Shown here: positions 51,318-59,472 of the stretch, piece after piece
Position numbering within the stretch: the stretch's first letter is position 1
Layout: the number at the start of each line of letters is the position of its first letter
Assembly: GCF_036116635.1 (NCBI RefSeq)
Contig: NZ_CP107995.1
Location: 806,001 to 870,000 of the forward strand
Direction of reading: 5' to 3'
DNA: 64,000 bases
Source of the DNA: Amycolatopsis sp. NBC_00345
GTDB lineage: Bacteria > Actinomycetota > Actinomycetes > Mycobacteriales > Pseudonocardiaceae
Position numbers and translations under genes: made by a program
The notes under the pieces: generated by a model
The model's database searches: none
The model's input: only the letters and a program-made list of their open reading frames with translations
Told to the model about the DNA's origin: nothing

Positions 51318-52169
51318 TCAGTGCTGCTTCAGATGATCCAGGATCAGCGGCAGGATCGCGTCCGCCGACTCCTGCGGCAGCCAGTGGCTCGCGCCCTCGA
51401 TCACCACGAGGCGGTACTCCCCGTCCACGAAACTCGCGGTGAGGTCGGCGGCGACGCGGCCGAAGCGCGGGTCCTCGGCGCCCCACAGGTACAGCGTCGG
51501 CACGGCGATGCGCCCGCCCGGGAGGTCGAACTCGCCGTCGGGGCCGCGGTACCAGTTCAGCGTCGCGGTGAGCGCGCCCGGCTCGGTCAGCCGCGCGAGG
51601 TTGCGCTCGACCTGTGCGGCGGGCAGCCGTCCGTCGTACAGCGCGCGAAGTTCGGCGCAGTCGTCGGTGAGCAGGTAGGTCTCGGCGCGGCCGTCGGGGC
51701 GCCGGAAGAACTTGATGTAGGCCAGCGTGTACTGCTGCTGCTCGTCCACCTCCGCGGCCTGCCGGAGCGCGGCCGGGTGCGGGGCGGTGAGCGCGGTGAA
51801 CGACCGCAGGCGGTCGGGGTGCGCGGTGGCCAGCGCCCAGCCGACCATCGCGCCCCAGTCGTGCCCCACCAGGTGGAACCGGTCGGAGCCGAGCGCGGCG
51901 GCGAACGCGATGACGTCGGTGACCAGGTGGCGGACCGAGTACTGGTCGACGTCCTGCGGCCGCGCGGCCGGGGCGTACCCCCGCTGGTCGACGGCGACGG
52001 CGTGGTAACCCGCCTCGCCCAGTGCGGTCAGCTCCGCGGCCCACGAATCGGCGAATTCCGCCCAGCCGTGCAGCAACAGGACGAGGTCCCCGCTCTCCGG
52101 GCCGGCCGCGAGCGCGCTGTGCCGGTGCGTGCCGACGGTGATCGTCTGCCGCCGGAGGTCGGTAACCAT
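51318..52169 (-). CDS. Alpha/beta hydrolase, epoxide hydrolase-like
   Basis: This protein of 283 residues starts at ATG 52169. HGWAEFADSW forms the oxyanion loop. The nucleophile position reads GHDWGA, an aspartate as in epoxide hydrolases and haloalkane dehalogenases rather than serine. The acid lies in LWGAEDPRF and the histidine in GASHWLPQE. A cap domain with aromatic residues (QQQYTLAYIKFFRRPDG) fits soluble epoxide hydrolases. It probably opens an epoxide by way of an ester intermediate. It is a single gene. Confidence 0.87.
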   Translation of the reverse strand: MVTDLRRQTITVGTHRHSALAAGPESGDLVLLLHGWAEFADSWAAELTALGEAGYHAVAVDQRGYAPAARPQDVDQYSVRHLVTDVIAFAAALGSDRFHLVGHDWGAMVGWALATAHPDRLRSFTALTAPHPAALRQAAEVDEQQQYTLAYIKFFRRPDGRAETYLLTDDCAELRALYDGRLPAAQVERNLARLTEPGALTATLNWYRGPDGEFDLPGGRIAVPTLYLWGAEDPRFGRVAADLTASFVDGEYRLVVIEGASHWLPQESADAILPLILDHLKQH

Positions 52170-52284
52170 GATCGCCAGGCTACGAACCCCGGGGGCCGTG
52201 CCACTACAGGAAAAAGTGCACTCTTGCCGCCTGTTCGGACGTGTGGCGCCCGCCACTGTCCACAATGGCCACAGGGCGCGCGGG

Positions 52285-52316
52285 GGATGACGCTTCCGTC
52301 GCGGGAAGCGTCATCC
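52285..52316. terminator. Terminator of the acyl-CoA dehydrogenase operon
   Basis: GGATGACGCTTCC (52285-52297) and GGAAGCGTCATCC (52304-52316) form a perfect 13-bp stem with a 6-nt loop, 11 bp past the last gene of the operon. Confidence 0.75.
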
Positions 52317-52326
52317 GCCCGCGGGC

Positions 52327-53463
52327 TCAGGCCGGGAGGTCGACCAGGCCGGCCAGCCGGGAGCGGTGCCGGCCGGGGGTGCCGAACGCCAGCTCGTCGC
52401 TCTTGGCGCGCTTGAGGTAGAGGTGCGCGGGGTGCTCCCACGTCATGCCGATCCCGCCGTGCAGCTGGATCGCCTCCTCCACCGCGTGCACCGCGATCGG
52501 CGCGACGCGGGCCTGCGCCACGGCGACCGCGATCGGCACGTCGAAGCCGCCCGCCAGGGCGTCGGCGGCGTACCGGGCGGTCGCGCGGGCGTTGACCAGG
52601 TCCGTGTACAGGTTCGCCAGCCGGTGCTTGAGCGACTGGAACCCGCCGACCGGGCGGCCGAACTGGTACCGGCCCTTCAGATAGGTCACCGTCGTGGTCA
52701 GCGCCCACTCGGTGAGCCCGGTCTGCTCCGACGCCAGCAGCCCCGCGGCCGTGGTCAGCGCGTTGTCCAGGGCCGCGACGGCCTGCTCGCCGGAGGTGAA
52801 CCGGCGGGCCGGCGCGTTCTCCAGCACGACGTCGGCGACGCGGCGGGTCAGGTCCAGCGACACCAGCTCGGTCACCGTGGCCGCCGTCGCCTCCACCGCG
52901 TACAGCCCCGGCCCGTCCGGTCCGGTGGCGGGCACCACGAGCAGCTCGGCCACGGACGCGTCGGCGACCGTGCCCACGCGGCCGCTGAGCGTGCCGTCCG
53001 CGTTGACCGTGACCGTCGCCGGGAACTCCGCCCCGGGCGCGGTCGACAGCGGAACGGCCAGCGCGCCGGTCAGCTCACCGCCGGCCAGCCGGGGGAGCAG
53101 CTCGGCGATCACCGGGTCGGCCGAATCGGCGCCGAGCAGCGCCGTGGTCGCGAGCACCGCGCTGCCGAGGAACGGCACCGGAGCGACGCTGCGGCCCAGT
53201 TCCTCCAGCACGACGGCGGCCTCGCGGGTCGTGGCGCCGTGGCCGCCCAGCTCCTCGGGCACCATCAGCCCGGCGGTGCCGAGGTCGGCGGCGAGCGTCT
53301 TCCACAGCTTCAGGTCGTACGGCTCGGCCGTCTCTGCCCGCGCCAGCAGCGCCGCCGGGGTGACCCGGTCGGTGAGCAGATCGCGCACGGACGAGCGCAG
53401 GTCTTCTTCGACCTCGGAGTAGAGCAGGTCCGGCGTCGGCAGCTCGCGCGCAAGCTCGCTCAT
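52327..53463 (-). CDS. Acyl-CoA dehydrogenase
   Basis: This 378-residue flavoprotein of the acyl-CoA dehydrogenase family is the last gene of a four-gene operon. The N-terminal helical domain, middle beta domain and C-terminal helical domain (GRPVGGFQSLKHRLANLYTD and IQLHGGIGMTWEHPAHLYLK) are in the normal order. The C-terminal motifs bind FAD and the adjacent subunit. It has slightly reduced conservation in the middle domain, as seen in the partner subunit of two-gene heteromeric dehydrogenases, so it may pair with the product of the overlapping upstream gene (ATGA). Confidence 0.88.
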   Translation of the reverse strand: MSELARELPTPDLLYSEVEEDLRSSVRDLLTDRVTPAALLARAETAEPYDLKLWKTLAADLGTAGLMVPEELGGHGATTREAAVVLEELGRSVAPVPFLGSAVLATTALLGADSADPVIAELLPRLAGGELTGALAVPLSTAPGAEFPATVTVNADGTLSGRVGTVADASVAELLVVPATGPDGPGLYAVEATAATVTELVSLDLTRRVADVVLENAPARRFTSGEQAVAALDNALTTAAGLLASEQTGLTEWALTTTVTYLKGRYQFGRPVGGFQSLKHRLANLYTDLVNARATARYAADALAGGFDVPIAVAVAQARVAPIAVHAVEEAIQLHGGIGMTWEHPAHLYLKRAKSDELAFGTPGRHRSRLAGLVDLPA

Positions 53464-54644
53464 CGGGGCAGGTCCTTCCAGGCGACGTCCTTGTCGACCC
53501 GCGGCTCGGACGGCAGTCCCAGCACACGCTCGGCGATGATGTTGCGCAGCACCTCCGAGGTGCCGCCCTCGATGGAGTTGCCCTTCGCGCGCAGATAGCG
53601 GTAACCCGCCTCGCGGCCGAGGAAGTCGACCTTCTCCGGACGGCGCTCGGTCCAGTCGTCGTACCGCAGGCCCTCCTCGCCGAGCAGCTCGATCTCCAGC
53701 CCGGTGAGCTTCTGGTTCAGCTCGGAGAACGCCACCTTCATCGCCGAGCCCTCCGGCCCGGGCGCGCCCACGGCCAGCTGCTGGCGCAGGCGCGAGCCCG
53801 CCAGCCGCAGCGCCTCGGACTCGACCCAGTGCTGCACCAGCCGGTCCCGCAGCTCCGGCGTGCGCAGCTCGGGCCGGTCCCGCCAGGTCTTCGCGACCAG
53901 GCCGATCAGGCCACCCTCGCGGGGCACGGCGTTGCCGCCGATCGCCACGCGCTCGTTCATCAGCGTGGTCTGCGCGACCTTCCAGCCCTCGCCGACGGCG
54001 CCGAGCCGCTGGCTGTCCGGGATCCGGACGCCGGTCAGGAAGACCTCGTTGAACTCGGCCTCACCGGTGATCTGGCGCAGCGGCCGCACCTCGACGCCGG
54101 GCGCGGTCATGTCGCACAGGAAGTACGTCATGCCCTGGTGCTTCGGTACGTCCGGGTCGGTGCGGGTGACCAGAATGGCCCACTGCGCGTTGTGCGCGCC
54201 CGAGGTCCACACCTTCTGCCCGGTGACGACCCAGTCGTCGCCGTCGCGCACCGCGCGGGTGGCCAGCGCGGCGAGGTCGGAGCCCGCGCCCGGCTCGCTG
54301 AACAGCTGGCACCACACCTCCTCGCCCGTCCACAGTGGACGGAGGTAGCGCTGCCGCTGCTCCGGCGTGCCGAAGGCGAGGATGGTCGGCGCGGCCATGC
54401 CGAGGCCGATGCCGATCCGGCGCGGGTCGTTGTCCGGCGCGCCGGCCGCGGCGAACGCGGCGTCGACGCCCGGCTGCAGCGCGCGCGGGGCGCCCTGCCC
54501 GCCCAGCCCCTCGGGGAAGAGCACCCACGCCAGGCCCGCGTCGAAGCGGGCGCGCAGGAACTCCAGCCGGTCGGTGGTCTTCGGGTCGTGCGCGGCGAGG
54601 AACCGCTCGACCTGCCCGCGCAGGTCCTCGGCGGTGACGGTCAT
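53460..54644 (-). CDS. Acyl-CoA dehydrogenase
   Basis: This acyl-CoA dehydrogenase of 394 residues has the FAD/substrate segment WCQLFSEPGAGSDLAALATR followed by GQKVWTSGAHNAQWAILVTR, both strongly conserved, and a C-terminal SIEGGTSEVLRNIIAERVLG. It introduces a trans-2 double bond into an acyl-CoA, passing electrons to ETF. It overlaps both neighbours by ATGA. The arrangement of two unlike FadE genes in tandem resembles alpha2-beta2 FadE pairs of steroid side-chain oxidation; that comparison rests on family knowledge only. Confidence 0.9.
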   Translation of the reverse strand: MTVTAEDLRGQVERFLAAHDPKTTDRLEFLRARFDAGLAWVLFPEGLGGQGAPRALQPGVDAAFAAAGAPDNDPRRIGIGLGMAAPTILAFGTPEQRQRYLRPLWTGEEVWCQLFSEPGAGSDLAALATRAVRDGDDWVVTGQKVWTSGAHNAQWAILVTRTDPDVPKHQGMTYFLCDMTAPGVEVRPLRQITGEAEFNEVFLTGVRIPDSQRLGAVGEGWKVAQTTLMNERVAIGGNAVPREGGLIGLVAKTWRDRPELRTPELRDRLVQHWVESEALRLAGSRLRQQLAVGAPGPEGSAMKVAFSELNQKLTGLEIELLGEEGLRYDDWTERRPEKVDFLGREAGYRYLRAKGNSIEGGTSEVLRNIIAERVLGLPSEPRVDKDVAWKDLPR

Positions 54645-55864
54645 CGAGCCGTCTCCGTGCGGTACTTCTTCAGCTCACGGCGGGCCAGCGAGCGCTTGTG
54701 CACCTCGTCCGGGCCGTCGGCCAGCCGCAGCGTGCGCACGCCCGCCCACAGCTCGGCCAGCGGGAAGTCCTGGCTGACGCCGCCGGCGCCGTGTGCCTGG
54801 ATGGCCTTGTCCAGGATCCACTCGACCTGGATCGGGGTGGAGATCTTGATCGACTGGATCTCGGTGTGCGCGCCCTGGTTGCCGGCGGTGTCCATCAGCC
54901 ACGCCGTTTTCAGCACCAGCAGCCGCTGCTGCTCGATGCGCACGCGGGACTCGGCGATCCAGTCCTGCACCACCCCCTGCTCGGCGATGGGCTTGCCGAA
55001 CGCCTGCCGCGAGAGCGTGCGCCGGCACATCAGCTCCAGCGCGCGCTCGGCCATGCCGATGGCGCGCATGCAGTGGTGGATGCGGCCCGGCCCGAGGCGG
55101 GCCTGCGCGACGGCGAACCCGGCGCCCTCACTGGCGATCAGGTTCTCCGCCGGCACGCGCACGTCCTCGAACAGCACCTCGGCGTGCCCGCCGTGGTCGC
55201 CGTCGGTGTAGCCGAACACGCGCATGCCGCGCTTGATCGTGAGGCCGGGGGTGCCGCGCGGGACCAGGATCATGCTCTGCTGCTGGTGCGGGGCGGCCTC
55301 GGGGTCGGTCTTGCCCATCACGATGAAGATCTTGCAGTTCGGGTTCATCGCGCCGGAGATGTACCATTTGCGGCCGTTGACCACGTACTCGTCGCCGTCA
55401 CGCCGGATGCTGGTGGCGATGTTGCGCGCGTCGGAGGAGGCCACCTCGGGCTCCGTCATCGCGAACGCGGAGCGGATCTCGCCGTCGAGCAACGGCTGCA
55501 GCCACTGCTTCTTCTGCTGCTCGCTGCCGAACATGTGCAGCACTTCCATGTTGCCGGTGTCCGGCGCGGCGCAGTTCACCGCGGTCGGCGCGAGCCGCGG
55601 GCTGCGGCCGGTGATCTCGGCCAGCGGCGCGTACTGCAGGTTGGTCAGCCCCGCGCCCTGCTCGCCGGGCAGGAAGAAGTTCCACAGGCCGCGTTTGCGC
55701 GCCTCGGCCTTCAGCTCCTCGACGACCGGCGCGGTCGTCCACGGGTCGTCGCTCGCGGCGAGCTGCTCTTCGAACACGGCTTCGGCGGGGTAGATGTGCG
55801 AGTCCATGAACTCGAGGAGCTTCCCCCGCAGCTCCTCGGTGACGGCGTCGTACGCGAACTCCAT
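54641..55864 (-). CDS. Acyl-CoA dehydrogenase (ACAD10/11-like)
   Basis: This 407-residue acyl-CoA dehydrogenase has FAMTEPEVASSDARNIATSI, YVVNGRKWYISGAMNPNCKI and a C-terminal IQAHGAGGVSQDFPLAELWA with LRLADGPDEVHKRSLARREL. Its close association with an APH-like kinase gene directly upstream (1-bp overlap, TAATG) mirrors ACAD10/ACAD11, where both domains form one polypeptide that handles 4-hydroxy acids. This operon may likewise metabolise hydroxylated acyl-CoAs. That reading rests on the known family. Confidence 0.9.
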   Translation of the reverse strand: MEFAYDAVTEELRGKLLEFMDSHIYPAEAVFEEQLAASDDPWTTAPVVEELKAEARKRGLWNFFLPGEQGAGLTNLQYAPLAEITGRSPRLAPTAVNCAAPDTGNMEVLHMFGSEQQKKQWLQPLLDGEIRSAFAMTEPEVASSDARNIATSIRRDGDEYVVNGRKWYISGAMNPNCKIFIVMGKTDPEAAPHQQQSMILVPRGTPGLTIKRGMRVFGYTDGDHGGHAEVLFEDVRVPAENLIASEGAGFAVAQARLGPGRIHHCMRAIGMAERALELMCRRTLSRQAFGKPIAEQGVVQDWIAESRVRIEQQRLLVLKTAWLMDTAGNQGAHTEIQSIKISTPIQVEWILDKAIQAHGAGGVSQDFPLAELWAGVRTLRLADGPDEVHKRSLARRELKKYRTETAR

Positions 55865-56889
55865 TACTTCTCCTCTTTGAGCGACTCGTTGCCGTGCGCG
55901 ATGAGGGGGACGACGCCGGACCCGACGTTCTCGAAGCCCGCCCCGACGGTCTGGCCCTTGCTGTAGCGGAAGTAGATGCCTTCCAGGATCACTGCGAGCT
56001 TGAAGAACGCGAAGCTGACGTACCAGTTGAGCGCCGAGACGTCCCGCCCCGAACGCTCGGCGTAGCGGGCCACGACCTCGTCGGCGCTCGGGTAGCCGGG
56101 CGCGGAGCTGGCGTTGGACACCATCTGCAGCGACACCTTGTCGCGCTCGGCGTACGCGACCAGCAGCGCGACGTCGGTGAGCGGGTCGCCGAGGGTGGAC
56201 ATCTCCCAGTCCAGCACCGCGGTGATCCGGTCCTCGCCGTCCACGAGCACGTTGTCCAGCCGGTAGTCGCCGTGCACGATCGACGGCGGGCCGGAGACGG
56301 GCAGCTTCGCGGCCAGCCGGTCGTGCAGCGTGTCGACGCCGGGCAGGTCGCGGCTGCGCGAGCCGTCGAGCTGCTTCTTCCAGCGCCGCAGCTGCCGCTC
56401 CAGGAACCCGTCCGGGCGGCCGAAGTCGCCGAGCCCGGCCGCGGCCGGGTCGACGGCGTGCAGGTCGACCAGGGTGTCCACCAGCGCGTCCGCGATCGCG
56501 CGGGTGCGCACCGGGCCGAGCGCGGCCAGTTCCTGGTCACTGCGGTAAGGCGTGCCCGGCACGAACTCCATCACGTAGAACTGAGCGCCGAGCACGTCGG
56601 CGTCCTGGCACAGCACGACGGTGCCCGGCACCGGCACCGCGGTGCCCTGCAGGCCCGAGATCACGCGGAACTCGCGGGCCATGTCGTGCGCCGTCGGCAG
56701 GACGTGGCCCAGCGGCGGGCGGCGCACCACCCACCGGCTGGAGCCGTCGCCCACGAGGTAGGTGAGGTTCGACCGGCCGCCCTGCACCACCTCGGCGCTC
56801 AGCTCGCCGGTGACGAGACCGGGCCGCTGCTCGTCCAGGTACGCGCGCAGCCGGCCCAGGTCGAGGCCGGGCGGGTCGGTCGGGGTCAT
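55864..56889 (-). CDS. APH-family phosphotransferase (ACAD10/11 N-terminal-like)
   Basis: This 341-residue protein kinase-like enzyme starts at ATG 56889 after GAGGAGG. The catalytic loop HGDYRLDNVLV (Asp and Asn) and the metal-binding VLDWEMSTLGDPLTD are intact. Relatives of this group in acyl-CoA operons phosphorylate 4-hydroxyacyl-CoA, allowing the adjacent dehydrogenase to convert it, and they are not antibiotic kinases. It is the first gene of the four-gene operon. The palindrome ACCGACTAGTCGGT lies 42 bp upstream. Confidence 0.9.
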   Translation of the reverse strand: MTPTDPPGLDLGRLRAYLDEQRPGLVTGELSAEVVQGGRSNLTYLVGDGSSRWVVRRPPLGHVLPTAHDMAREFRVISGLQGTAVPVPGTVVLCQDADVLGAQFYVMEFVPGTPYRSDQELAALGPVRTRAIADALVDTLVDLHAVDPAAAGLGDFGRPDGFLERQLRRWKKQLDGSRSRDLPGVDTLHDRLAAKLPVSGPPSIVHGDYRLDNVLVDGEDRITAVLDWEMSTLGDPLTDVALLVAYAERDKVSLQMVSNASSAPGYPSADEVVARYAERSGRDVSALNWYVSFAFFKLAVILEGIYFRYSKGQTVGAGFENVGSGVVPLIAHGNESLKEEK

Positions 56890-56929
56890 CAAGCCTCCTC
56901 GGGTTGCAGTCGTGGGGTTCGAATCACGG

Positions 56930-56945
56930 TACCGACTAGTCGGTA
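56930..56945. promoter_or_regulatory. Operator TACCGACTAGTCGGTA before the dehydrogenase operon
   Basis: This is a perfect 16-bp palindrome. The 14-bp core at 56931-56944 differs from the FadD-operon operator at 40348..40361 only in the central dinucleotide (TA here, TG there). It probably binds the TetR encoded at 43020 or a similar regulator. Confidence 0.6.
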
Positions 56946-56954
56946 TGTCGTACA

Positions 56955-56980
56955 GGTCCCGGCCGGTCCCGGCCGGGACC
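56955..56980. terminator. Terminator of the FabG-MaoC operon
   Basis: GGTCCCGGCCGG (56955-56966) and CCGGCCGGGACC (56969-56980) form a perfect 12-bp stem with a 2-nt loop, 5 bp after the MaoC stop codon. It lies between that operon and the operator of the next. Confidence 0.75.
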
Positions 56981-56984
56981 CTGG

Positions 56985-57443
56985 TCAGGCGATCAGCCGG
57001 GCGACCATCTCGGCGACGCAGGCGGGCTTGGCCTCGCCCTCGATCTCGACGGTCCAGCGCACGATGGCCTGTTTGCCGCCGGGCACGTCGGTCACCTCGA
57101 CCAGGTCCGCGCTGCCGCGCACCCGCGAGCCGACCTTCACCGGCTGCGGGAAGCGCACCTTGTTGAGGCCGTAGTTGATGCCCATCTTCAGGCCGTCGAC
57201 CCGGTAGATCTCCGGGCCGAACATCGGGATGAGCGACAGCGTGAGGAACCCGTGCGCGATCGTCGCGCCGAACGGGCCCTGCGCCGCCTTCTCGGCGTCG
57301 AGGTGGATCCACTGGTGGTCGCCGGTGGCGTCGGCGAACAGCTGCACCCGGTCCTGGCCGATCGTGTGCCAGTCGCTCTCGCCGAGGTGCTCGCCGACCG
57401 CGCCGGCGAACTCGGAGACGTCGGAGAACACGCGCATCGCCAT
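56985..57443 (-). CDS. MaoC-like enoyl-CoA hydratase
   Basis: This 152-residue hot-dog-fold protein has the R-hydratase signature: Asp and His in FADATGDHQWIHLDAEKAAQ and PFGATIAHGFLTLSLIP. It hydrates trans-2-enoyl-CoA to the (R)-3-hydroxy form or the reverse. The start MAMRV at 57443 overlaps the FabG stop by one base (TGATG), so the two enzymes act in consecutive steps on 3-hydroxyacyl thioesters. Confidence 0.88.
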   Translation of the reverse strand: MAMRVFSDVSEFAGAVGEHLGESDWHTIGQDRVQLFADATGDHQWIHLDAEKAAQGPFGATIAHGFLTLSLIPMFGPEIYRVDGLKMGINYGLNKVRFPQPVKVGSRVRGSADLVEVTDVPGGKQAIVRWTVEIEGEAKPACVAEMVARLIA

Positions 57444-58204
57444 CAGTCCTTCGGCCCGCCGGCCACGTAGATGACCTGGCCGGAGATGAAGCCGGCGCCG
57501 TCGCTGACCAGGAACGAGGCCAGGTTCGCGATGTCCTCGGGCGTGCCCACGCGCTGCACCGGGATCTGCGAGGCGGCCGCGGCCTTGAACTCCTCGAAGC
57601 CCATGCCGATCCGTTCGGCGGTCGCGGCGGTCATGTCCGTGGCGATGAAGCCCGGCGCGATCGCGTTCGCGGTGACGCCGAACTTGCCCAGCTCGATGGC
57701 GAGGGTCTTGGTGAAGCCCTGCATGCCGGCCTTGGCCGCGGAGTAGTTGACCTGGCCGCGGTTGCCCAGCGCGGACGTGCTGGACAGGTTGACGATCCGG
57801 CCCCACTTCTCCTGCGTCTGGTACTTCTGCACCGCGCGCGCCATCAGGAACGAGCCCTTGAGGTGCACGCCCAGCACGGAGTCCCAGTCCTGCTCGCTCA
57901 TCTTGAACAGCAGGTTGTCGCGGAGGATGCCGGCGTTGTTGACCAGCACGGTGGGCGCGCCGAGCTCCTCGGCGACGCGGGTGACGGCGGCGTCCACCTG
58001 CTCGGCGTCGCTGACGTCGAGCGGCACGCCGAGCGCCTTCCCGCCGTCGGCCGCGATCGCCTCCGCGCCCTGTTTCACCCCGGCCTCGTCCAGGTCCAGC
58101 AGCCCGACGGCGAACCCGTCGGCGGCGAGCCGGCGCGCGACCGCGGCGCCGATGCCACGGCCGGCCCCGGTCACGATGGCCACGCGGGAGGGGGAATCGG
58201 TCAC
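57443..58204 (-). CDS. FabG-like 3-oxoacyl-ACP/CoA reductase
   Basis: This 253-residue SDR starts at GTG 58204, five bases after GAGGAGG; a longer frame to 58330 lacks support. TGAGRGIG (cofactor), NNAG, YSAAK (catalytic), and the C-terminal ISGQVIYVAGG complete the FabG pattern. It is paired with MaoC downstream. A perfect TAAGC-GTAC-GCTTA palindrome lies 158 bp upstream, identical in plan to those at 2166 and 32861, so it may belong to the same TetR regulon. Confidence 0.9.
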   Translation of the reverse strand: MTDSPSRVAIVTGAGRGIGAAVARRLAADGFAVGLLDLDEAGVKQGAEAIAADGGKALGVPLDVSDAEQVDAAVTRVAEELGAPTVLVNNAGILRDNLLFKMSEQDWDSVLGVHLKGSFLMARAVQKYQTQEKWGRIVNLSSTSALGNRGQVNYSAAKAGMQGFTKTLAIELGKFGVTANAIAPGFIATDMTAATAERIGMGFEEFKAAAASQIPVQRVGTPEDIANLASFLVSDGAGFISGQVIYVAGGPKD

Positions 58205-58585
58205 GGGGACCTCCTCGTCGTTGAGAGAGAACGGTTCGGCTGCCGGGCGGGCCGCGCTGAGTGTTCGCCAGGAGGACGGAACCGGTGCCCCGCCCCGCAA
58301 CCGCGGATGTCGTGGCCGGATCGTATCCAACTCGCGCCGCCGTCGCCCGGGGCAGCGGCGGTAAGCGTACGCTTATCACGCGACTTGCGCGAGGGTCCGG
58401 ATGAGCGATTTGGGCTTGCCGGACGGGGGTTCCGGGCGCGGTCTACTTGCGGTGGATCCGGCAGGTGGGCTGGAGAAGCTCGACTCCGCGGCCACCTGCC
58501 GGTCGCCGACTAACTGGTCGACAGTGCTTGACAGGTTAAGTCGGCAGGTTCACCCTGGATCTCGGGGCAAGCCGGGAGAAGGCCG
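58205..58585. other. Divergent promoter region of FabG and MOSC genes
   Basis: The region holds the palindrome at 58362 and a perfect -35 hexamer TTGACA (58528-58533) facing the MOSC gene, but I could not find a matching -10 at 16-18 bp. No gene is supported. Confidence 0.4.
58362..58375. promoter_or_regulatory. Operator TAAGCGTACGCTTA upstream of FabG
   Basis: This is a perfect 14-bp palindrome, TAAGC-GTAC-GCTTA. Arms and spacer length match the elements at 2166..2179 and 32861..32874, of which this is the most symmetrical. Confidence 0.6.
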
Positions 58586-59395
58586 ATGCAGATCGCGAAG
58601 ATGTGGCGCTATCCGGTGAAATCGATGCTCGGCGAGCAGGTCGGAGAGGCCGGCTTCGCGGCGAGCGGGGTTGACGGCGACCGGCGGTTCGCCCTGATCG
58701 ACGACGTGACCGGGCTGGTCGCCACGGCCAAGCATCCGCGGTTGTGGAAGGGCCTGCTCAAGTTCTCGGCGGCGGCGGACGGCGGCGGCGCCCGGATCAC
58801 CTTCCCGTCGGGATGGACCGTCGACGCCGAGGATCCCGCGGTGGACGGGCTGCTCTCGACCGCGTTGGGGCGAGCCGTCCGGATGTCCGCCGAACGGCCC
58901 GAGGCCGCCACCGTGGAGCGGCCCGCGCCGGAAGACGTGCTCGCGCAAGGGGTCGAGGCCGAAGTGGCGGCGGCGACGCTGGAGATCGGGCAGGGCACGC
59001 CGGGGTCGACGTTCGTCGATTACGCGCCGGTGCACCTGATCACCACGGCCACGGTCGGCGAGGTCGGCACCGAATACGTCCGTTACCGGCCGAATCTCGT
59101 GATCGAGACGCCGCCCGGTACCCGTCCGTACGTCGAGAACGACTGGGTCGGCGGGGAAATCCGGATCGGTGACGAGGTGGTCCTGCGGATCGTCCTGCCG
59201 ACGCCCCGATGCGCGGTGCCCACCCTGGAGCACGGCGGGCTGCCCCGCGCCCCGCATGCCGTCCGGGCCTTGATGGCCGACAACCGGGTCGCCGTGCCGG
59301 GCTTCGGTGTCCTCCCTTGTGCCGGTTGTTACGCGGAAGTCGTTCGAGGCGGCGTTGTCCGGGTCGGCGACGCCGTGGTTGTTACGAATCCCTGA
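58586..59395 (+). CDS. MOSC domain-containing protein
   Basis: This protein of 269 residues has the MOSC N-terminal beta-barrel domain (MQIAKMWRYPVKSMLGEQV, about 1-110) and a C-terminal MOSC domain, with the conserved sulphur-carrying cysteine in LPTPRCAVPT (near residue 212) and further cysteines in LPCAGCYAEV. Relatives bind molybdenum cofactor and reduce N-hydroxylated compounds, as in YcbX and mARC. GGGAGAAGG precedes the ATG. Confidence 0.88.
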   Translation: MQIAKMWRYPVKSMLGEQVGEAGFAASGVDGDRRFALIDDVTGLVATAKHPRLWKGLLKFSAAADGGGARITFPSGWTVDAEDPAVDGLLSTALGRAVRMSAERPEAATVERPAPEDVLAQGVEAEVAAATLEIGQGTPGSTFVDYAPVHLITTATVGEVGTEYVRYRPNLVIETPPGTRPYVENDWVGGEIRIGDEVVLRIVLPTPRCAVPTLEHGGLPRAPHAVRALMADNRVAVPGFGVLPCAGCYAEVVRGGVVRVGDAVVVTNP

Positions 59396-59472
59396 CGCCC
59401 CGCGGCGACCCGCCGTACGCTCCCGCCCAGCCGCTTAAGCTCCAGCGCAGGTGGTCGTTCGAGGAGGTCGCA

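Noticed and set aside
54690..54710. Further TNAGC-N4-GCTTA operator (CAGCGAGCGCTTGTG)
   Set aside because: It lies inside an acyl-CoA dehydrogenase gene and lacks the terminal T/A of both arms.
55864..56889. Aminoglycoside resistance kinase
   Set aside because: The APH fold is right, but the operon with acyl-CoA dehydrogenases matches the ACAD10/11-type kinase.
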